NCBI GenBank assembly: GCA_018380885.1 | Contig: JAGZSY010000004.1 | Coordinates: forward strand, 1-64,000 | Source of the DNA: Enterocloster asparagiformis | GTDB lineage: Bacteria > Bacillota > Clostridia > Lachnospirales > Lachnospiraceae | Length of the DNA stretch: 64,000 bases | Direction: 5' to 3' | Shown here: positions 59,472-64,000 of the stretch, in pieces | Layout: every line of letters starts with the position of its first letter | Numbering within the stretch: position 1 is the stretch's first letter | Notes under the pieces: generated by a model | Database searches by the model: none | What the model was told of the DNA's origin: nothing | The model's input: the letters and a program-made list of their open reading frames with translations, nothing else | Made by a program: the position numbers and the translations under genes

Positions 59472-60983
59472 GTGCAGGAAGCGCTTGCAGGGCTGGAGCC
59501 GGAGCGGGTGTTTTGGTGGTTCGACCGGATCGCGCAGATTCCCCACGGCTCGGGACAGGAGAAGGAGCTGAGCGACTACATCAAGGAATATTTCCAGAAA
59601 TTGGAATTCAATGTGGCTCAGGACAGGTATTATAATTTGATTATCCGCAAACCAGCCTCCGCCGGATACGAGGATGTGCCGGGGGTGATATTGGAAGCCC
59701 ACATGGATATGGTGTGTGAGAAGGCGGAGGGAGTGGGACATGATTTCAGCAGGGACCCGATCCGGGTGCTGCGGGACGGCAACCGCCTTTGCGCGGACGG
59801 GACCACTCTGGGAGCCGACGACGCCACGGGCGTGGCGTTTGCGCTGAGCATTTTGGAGTCGGAGACAGCGGCCCATCCGGAGCTGGAGGTGGTGCTGACC
59901 ACCGGCGAGGAGGCCGGCCTGACGGGGATGAAACAGCTGGATACGGACTCCTTAAACGGCCGGGTGGTGATGAACCTGGATTGCAGCGACGAGGGCATCG
60001 TGGTGGGCTGCGCCGGGGCCTCGGTCGTCCGGCTGGAGCTTGCGGGCGAGCTGGAGCGGTCCAGGGGAGGCCAGCAGTTTTACAGCCTGAGGGTGTTTGG
60101 ACTTCTGGGCGGTCACTGCGGTTTGCATATCGGGCTGGGGCGGGGCAACGCCAACGTGATTCTGGGGCGGCTTTTGGGCGAGGCCGAAAAAGCCGGCAGC
60201 CTGTGCCTGGCCCGTGTGGAGGGCGGAACACAGAACGGGGCTATCTGCCGGGAGGCAGGCTGCGTGTTCGCGGTGGAGCAGGGCGAGGCGGAAGCGGTGG
60301 AGCGGGCCATAACGGACTGCTTCCGGGCGCTGAAGCACGAGCTTTCGGGCGCGGACCCGGGGTTGGATATGCGGCTGGAGCGAGTCCGGCGGGAGACGGC
60401 CGTATTTTCCCGGGAGGACAGCGGCTCCTATGTGAGCCTGATCAATCTGCTGCCCGCAGGCGTTTTGGAGATGGAGCGGGAGCCGGAGGCTGGCCGGGAG
60501 CGCCAGACGCCTTCTCTGCAGGTGGTTATGGACAAGCTGCCGGAAACCTCCTGCAATATCGGAGTGGTGGGAACGGCTGGGAACAGGATTTACATAAATT
60601 GTAACTGCCGCAGCAGCTACGGCAGCAAGAAGCGCTGGCTTCAGGAGAAATGCCGCCTCCTGGCCGCCTGCCACCCCCAAGTAAGCGTTTCGGTGCTGAC
60701 CGATTACCCGGAGTGGGAGTTCAACCCCCACAGCCGCTTGGCGCTGCTTTTGTGCCGGGAGTACGAGAAGGACGTGGGCGCCCCGCTGTTGGTGGAGCGA
60801 TCCCATGGGGGAAACGAGTGCGGCATATTCAGCCGGAGGCTTCCGGGAGCGGACATCGTGTGCATGGGGACAAAGATCCACCACGCCCATTCGCCCAGGG
60901 AATGGGTGGGCATCGATGTGATTCAGAAGGAATACCGTCTGCTGGAAAATGCGCTGCGCGCCATGAAGGATTACGGAAAATAG
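59472..60983 (+). CDS. pepD: aminoacyl-histidine dipeptidase A
   Basis: 503 residues, GTG start after AGGAGG. M20 family PepD: ILEAHMDMVCEKAEG (metal His/Asp), GTTLGADDATGVAF (bridging Asp), TTGEEAGLTGM (catalytic Glu), VMNLDCSDEGIV and RSHGGNECGIF (late metal His). It cleaves Xaa-His and other dipeptides in the cytosol. Clear paralog of the following gene. Confidence 0.94.
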   Translation: MQEALAGLEPERVFWWFDRIAQIPHGSGQEKELSDYIKEYFQKLEFNVAQDRYYNLIIRKPASAGYEDVPGVILEAHMDMVCEKAEGVGHDFSRDPIRVLRDGNRLCADGTTLGADDATGVAFALSILESETAAHPELEVVLTTGEEAGLTGMKQLDTDSLNGRVVMNLDCSDEGIVVGCAGASVVRLELAGELERSRGGQQFYSLRVFGLLGGHCGLHIGLGRGNANVILGRLLGEAEKAGSLCLARVEGGTQNGAICREAGCVFAVEQGEAEAVERAITDCFRALKHELSGADPGLDMRLERVRRETAVFSREDSGSYVSLINLLPAGVLEMEREPEAGRERQTPSLQVVMDKLPETSCNIGVVGTAGNRIYINCNCRSSYGSKKRWLQEKCRLLAACHPQVSVSVLTDYPEWEFNPHSRLALLLCREYEKDVGAPLLVERSHGGNECGIFSRRLPGADIVCMGTKIHHAHSPREWVGIDVIQKEYRLLENALRAMKDYGK

Positions 60984-60997
60984 GAGGATTATAGCCG

Positions 60998-62464
60998 ATG
61001 TACGATTGTTTGAAGGGGCTGGAGCCGGCCAGGGTGTTCGAGCTGTTCGGGGAGCTGTGCCGGATTCCCCACGGTTCTAAAAATGAGAAGGCGATCAGCG
61101 ATTATATCTATCATTTCTGTGTGGAAAAGGGGTTGGAGGCCTGGCAGGACGAGGCGCACAACCTGATCATCAAAAAGGAGGCGACGCCGGGCTATGAGAG
61201 CGCCCCCACGGTCATTCTCCAGGCGCACCTGGACATGGTGTGTGAGAAAAATGCGGACACGGCGCACGATTTCACCAGGGACCCCATCAGAGTCCTGCGG
61301 GACGGGGACCGTATCTACGCGGACGGGACCACGCTGGGAGCGGACGATGCCACGGGAGTGGCCTTCGCAATGGCGGTGCTGGAGTCGGAGGACATCCCTC
61401 ATCCCCGCCTGGAGGTGGTGCTGACCGCGGACGAGGAGGCGGGGATGAGCGGAATCAAGGCCATCGATTTCTCCAAGATTCAGGGCCGGGTGATCATCAA
61501 CCTGGATTGCAGCGACGAGGGCATCGTGGTGGGCTGCGCAGGCTCCACGGTGATCCGTCTGGAGCTGGCCATGGAGCGGGAAGCGGTGCCTGGCAACTGG
61601 GAGTGCGGAGTGCTGAAAATCCGCGGCCTGAAGGGCGGGCACAGCGGTCTGGATATCACCAAAGAGCGGGGGAACGCCAACGTGCTGTTGGCCAGAATCC
61701 TCTCGTCTCTGGCGGAAGCCTGCCAGTCGCGGGCGGGAAGCTTTAGCGGCGGGCTGCAGACCAACGCCATCTGCCGTGAGGCTGAGGCCAGAATCGCCTT
61801 TGCGGCGGACAAGCGGGAGGCTGTGGAGGCCTGCCTCAGGGAATGGGAGCGGACGTTACAAAAGGAGTTCAAGGCCAGCGATCCGGGCGTGCACATTGTA
61901 TTGGAGGAGAACGCCCAGGGTTGGGGTATGTTTACCATTGAAAGCCAGCAAAAACTGCTGGATGCCATGCTGAACATCGACTGCGGCGTTATCGCCATGA
62001 ACGCGGAGGTGCCCGGGGTTCCGGAGACCAGCGGCAACATCGGCGTGGTGACCACAAAGGTTGACAAGGTGGTGATCCGCACCCTGTACCGGAGCTGCTA
62101 CGACAGCAAGAAGCAGTATGTGGTGGATAAGAACAGACGGCTGGCCCGGCTGCTGGGAGCGGAGTTTTCCGTTGAGTCCAGCTCGCCGGAGTGGGAGTAC
62201 AAGGCGGACAGCCCCCTTAGCGCCCTGATTCAGAGGACCTACGAGAAGCGCTTCGGCAAAAAGCTGGCCGTGGAGGTGTCCCACGGGGGCAATGAGTGCG
62301 GCGCCTTTTTCAAGCAGTTTCCCGACGCGGACATCGTCTGCACGGGAACGCAGATTATAGGGGCCCACACGCCGGACGAGAGCGTGCTGGTCAGCGTTGT
62401 GCAGAAGGAGTGGGAGATGCTCTGCCTGACCTTAAAAGGGATGCTGGAATATAAAACAGTTTAA
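60998..62464 (+). CDS. pepD: aminoacyl-histidine dipeptidase B
   Basis: 488 residues. Same motifs as the preceding gene: ILQAHLDMVCEKNAD, GTTLGADDATGVAF, TADEEAGMSGI, IINLDCSDEGIV and VSHGGNECGAF. In the third motif the residue before the Glu pair is Asp, not Gly as in copy A. ATG 60998 after AGGAGG, 14 bp behind copy A. Tandem duplication followed by divergence; a terminator follows immediately. Confidence 0.95.
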   Translation: MYDCLKGLEPARVFELFGELCRIPHGSKNEKAISDYIYHFCVEKGLEAWQDEAHNLIIKKEATPGYESAPTVILQAHLDMVCEKNADTAHDFTRDPIRVLRDGDRIYADGTTLGADDATGVAFAMAVLESEDIPHPRLEVVLTADEEAGMSGIKAIDFSKIQGRVIINLDCSDEGIVVGCAGSTVIRLELAMEREAVPGNWECGVLKIRGLKGGHSGLDITKERGNANVLLARILSSLAEACQSRAGSFSGGLQTNAICREAEARIAFAADKREAVEACLREWERTLQKEFKASDPGVHIVLEENAQGWGMFTIESQQKLLDAMLNIDCGVIAMNAEVPGVPETSGNIGVVTTKVDKVVIRTLYRSCYDSKKQYVVDKNRRLARLLGAEFSVESSSPEWEYKADSPLSALIQRTYEKRFGKKLAVEVSHGGNECGAFFKQFPDADIVCTGTQIIGAHTPDESVLVSVVQKEWEMLCLTLKGMLEYKTV

Positions 62465-62466
62465 AG

Positions 62467-62484
62467 CGGCGAAACGCCGTTTTT
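62467..62484 (+). terminator. terminator of the dipeptidase operon
   Basis: CGGCG / CGCCG hairpin with AAA loop and TTTTT, 3 bp after the stop. It sits just before the DUF3798 gene (SD GGAGG). Confidence 0.75.
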
Positions 62485-62513
62485 AATAAAAAGAAAAAAA
62501 CGGAGGATGAAAC

Positions 62514-63731
62514 ATGAAAAAAGCGTTATCACTGGTACTGGCAGCGGCAATGACCCTGTCAATCGCAGGCTGCGGCTCTTCGAACAAGACGGCGGAGACG
62601 CCGGCGGCAGCGCCGGCACAGACCGAGGCTGGCTCCCAGGCGGGGGGCGGCGAGAGCAGCGAGGCAGCTGCCGAGACGACGGCCGCCAACTTTAAGATCG
62701 GCATTCTCACCGCCACGGTCTCCCAGTCCGAGGAGGAGTACCGCGCGGCCGAGTCCGTAAAGGAAAAATACGGCGACATGATTATTCACCAGACCTTCCC
62801 GGACAAGGCGGCCAGCGAGCAGGAGACCACCATCTCCATCGCGCTGTCCCTGGCGGCTGACCCGGATGTGAAGGCCATTATCTGCAACACCGCCATGGAA
62901 GGCACCGCGGCGGCCATGGAGAAGGTGCGCGAGAAGCGCCCGGACATCCTGCTGCTGGCAGGCGTTCCCAGCGAGTCCCCGGACGTGATCTGCGCTGCTG
63001 CGGACCTGGTGTTCCATCCCGACGTGGCGAATATGGGCACCGCGGTGGCGGAAGCGGCCGCGGAGATGGGTGCGACCACCGTGGTTCACTATTCCTTCCC
63101 CCGCCATATGGCGCAGCCCTTAAACATCGCCCGTCACGACAACATGAAGGCAAAATGTGAGGAGCTGGGGCTGAAGTTCGTGGACGGAACCTCCCCCGAC
63201 CCCATGAGCGACGCCGGCATCGCGGCGACCCAGCAGTACATTCTGGAGGACGTTCCCCGCAAGGTTGAGGAGTACGGAAAGGACACCGCGTTCTTCGGCA
63301 CCAACGCAGGACAGCAGGAGCCCATGTGTAAGGCCGTGTTCGAGGCCGGAGCCATTTACCCCATGCCCGACAACCCCAGCGTGTTCTACGCGTTCCCCGG
63401 CGCACTGGGAATCGAAGTTCCCGAGGAGAACAAGGGCGATGTGGACTTTATGAAGGAACAGATCAGCGCCAAGCTGGCTTCCAATAACATGACGGGCCGC
63501 ATGGGGGCCTGGAGCGCTCCGATGCACACCATGTTCATCAACTGCGCAGTTCAGTACGCCATGGATTACTGCAACGGAACCTTTACCGAGCGCGCGGACC
63601 TGGAGCATTTCACCCAGATTTTCTCCGACTTCGCAGGCGGCGACGTGAGCGTCCGCGTATACGAGGATATCGAGAGCGGAAAGACCTATGACAATTTCTT
63701 TGTGGTGCTGGGCAAGTTTATCACTCTGTAA
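62514..63731 (+). CDS. DUF3798 substrate-binding-like lipoprotein
   Basis: 405 residues. Signal peptide and lipobox LSIAGC (Cys about 20), a low-complexity Ala/Glu/Gly linker (25-60), then a two-lobe Rossmann-like fold: FKIGILTATVSQSEEEYRAA, IIICNTAMEGTAAAMEKVRE-like, GATTVVHYSFPRHM. This is DUF3798, a family seen beside ABC genes; it resembles sugar or Med/BMP-type binding proteins. The ATPase start follows 107 bp later, supporting transporter function. Ligand unknown. Confidence 0.85.
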   Translation: MKKALSLVLAAAMTLSIAGCGSSNKTAETPAAAPAQTEAGSQAGGGESSEAAAETTAANFKIGILTATVSQSEEEYRAAESVKEKYGDMIIHQTFPDKAASEQETTISIALSLAADPDVKAIICNTAMEGTAAAMEKVREKRPDILLLAGVPSESPDVICAAADLVFHPDVANMGTAVAEAAAEMGATTVVHYSFPRHMAQPLNIARHDNMKAKCEELGLKFVDGTSPDPMSDAGIAATQQYILEDVPRKVEEYGKDTAFFGTNAGQQEPMCKAVFEAGAIYPMPDNPSVFYAFPGALGIEVPEENKGDVDFMKEQISAKLASNNMTGRMGAWSAPMHTMFINCAVQYAMDYCNGTFTERADLEHFTQIFSDFAGGDVSVRVYEDIESGKTYDNFFVVLGKFITL

Positions 63732-63753
63732 TTGAACGGCAGATCGGATTGTT

Positions 63754-63788
63754 CGGAGATTGCCTTCCGTCCGGGAGGGCAGTCTCCG
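63754..63788 (+). terminator. hairpin between DUF3798 and ABC ATPase genes
   Basis: CGGAGA-TTGCC / GGCAG-TCTCCG stem without a T tract; more likely an RNA-stability or processing hairpin than a full terminator. Confidence 0.5.
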
Positions 63789-63838
63789 TATTAAAAAGGG
63801 CAGAAAATTTACGAATCGGAAAAGAAAGAGGGTTGTAT

Positions 63839-64000
63839 ATGGCCAAGCAGGCGCTCCTCCATTTTAAAAATGTAAAGAAAAGCTTCTCGGGAAATGTAGT
63901 GCTGTCCGGCGTGGATTTTGAGATATTCCCGGGACAGATCGTCGCGCTGGCAGGCGAAAATGGAGCCGGTAAGTCCACGCTGATGAATATTTTGTTTGGA
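63839..64000 (+). CDS. ABC transporter ATPase, RbsA-like (3' end outside window)
   Basis: 54 codons visible from ATG 63839. FKNVKKSFSGNVVLSGVDFE and the Walker A GENGAGKST, followed by LMNILFG, match the first ATPase domain of the RbsA/MglA sugar and nucleoside ABC group, which carries two such domains in about 500 residues. SD GAAAGAGGG. Likely energises import of the DUF3798 protein's ligand; permease genes are expected beyond the edge. Confidence 0.9.
   Translation, partial: MAKQALLHFKNVKKSFSGNVVLSGVDFEIFPGQIVALAGENGAGKSTLMNILFG

Noticed and set aside
1..64000. CRISPR arrays, tRNA, rRNA, integrases, transposases
   Set aside because: I looked for repeat-spacer arrays, tRNA cloverleaf ends and transposase or integrase motifs and saw none.

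Overview
The window reads as a GC-rich chromosomal segment of an anaerobic, fermentative Firmicute of the class Clostridia (Lachnospiraceae-like gut bacterium). I infer this from the reverse rubrerythrins under a PerR-type regulator, strong AGGAGG ribosome binding sites, many short translationally coupled operons, mannose-family PTS, TRAP and ABC sugar uptake, LuxS, ABC-F ATPases and sporulating-clostridia-style families (DUF3783, DUF3798, UTRA, WYL). I see no rRNA, tRNA, CRISPR array, insertion sequence, phage or plasmid gene.

Region 1 (1-5 kb) is an oxidative-stress island: two nearly identical reverse rubrerythrin genes (the first cut by the window edge), a flavodoxin-like NADPH-FMN reductase and a PerR repressor. 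Three promoters (rbr1, rbr2, perR) share exactly the same layout: TTGACA, 17 bp, TATA box, 6 bp, AGTAATnGTTACT palindrome. A PHP phosphatase coupled to a LysR regulator follows.

Region 2 (5-16.5 kb) holds an S1-domain protein, a small alarmone synthetase coupled to a membrane-anchored glycerophosphodiesterase, Dtd, and a run DUF3783 / VWA-metallopeptidase-like / MoxR ATPase / CPBP protease / PTS-EIIC-EAL fusion, ending tail-to-tail with a metallo-hydrolase.

Region 3 (16.5-26.6 kb) has adenine deaminase with a possible leader attenuator, coupled to a Qnr-like pentapeptide protein; MATE exporter; metallo-hydrolase; dihydroorotase coupled to a YjjG-like nucleotidase; and a polar amino acid ABC transporter.

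Region 4 (26.7-33.8 kb) is a mannose-family PTS operon (IIC, IID, IIB, SIS deglycase-like, IIA, HAD phosphatase) followed by a free-standing UTRA effector domain coupled to a full GntR/UTRA regulator; palindromic half-sites cover the PTS promoter.

Region 5 (33.9-45 kb) contains two ABC-F ATPases, LuxS, exonuclease III, a Uma2 nuclease-like gene flanked by two nearly identical terminator repeats, and a TRAP transporter/esterase operon divergent from its LysR regulator.

Region 6 (45-53.6 kb) is an alpha-glucoside uptake locus: LacI regulator with three matching operators, solute-binding lipoprotein, two permeases (no ATPase), an intact GH13 alpha-glucosidase, and a GlgX-like GH13 protein in which the nucleophile, acid/base and stabiliser positions all appear replaced.

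Region 7 (53.8-64 kb) has an M20 peptidase, a coupled pair of WYL-domain proteins, a GntR/FCD regulator divergent from an alcohol dehydrogenase and two tandem PepD-type dipeptidases, then a DUF3798 lipoprotein and the beginning of its ABC ATPase, cut by the window end.
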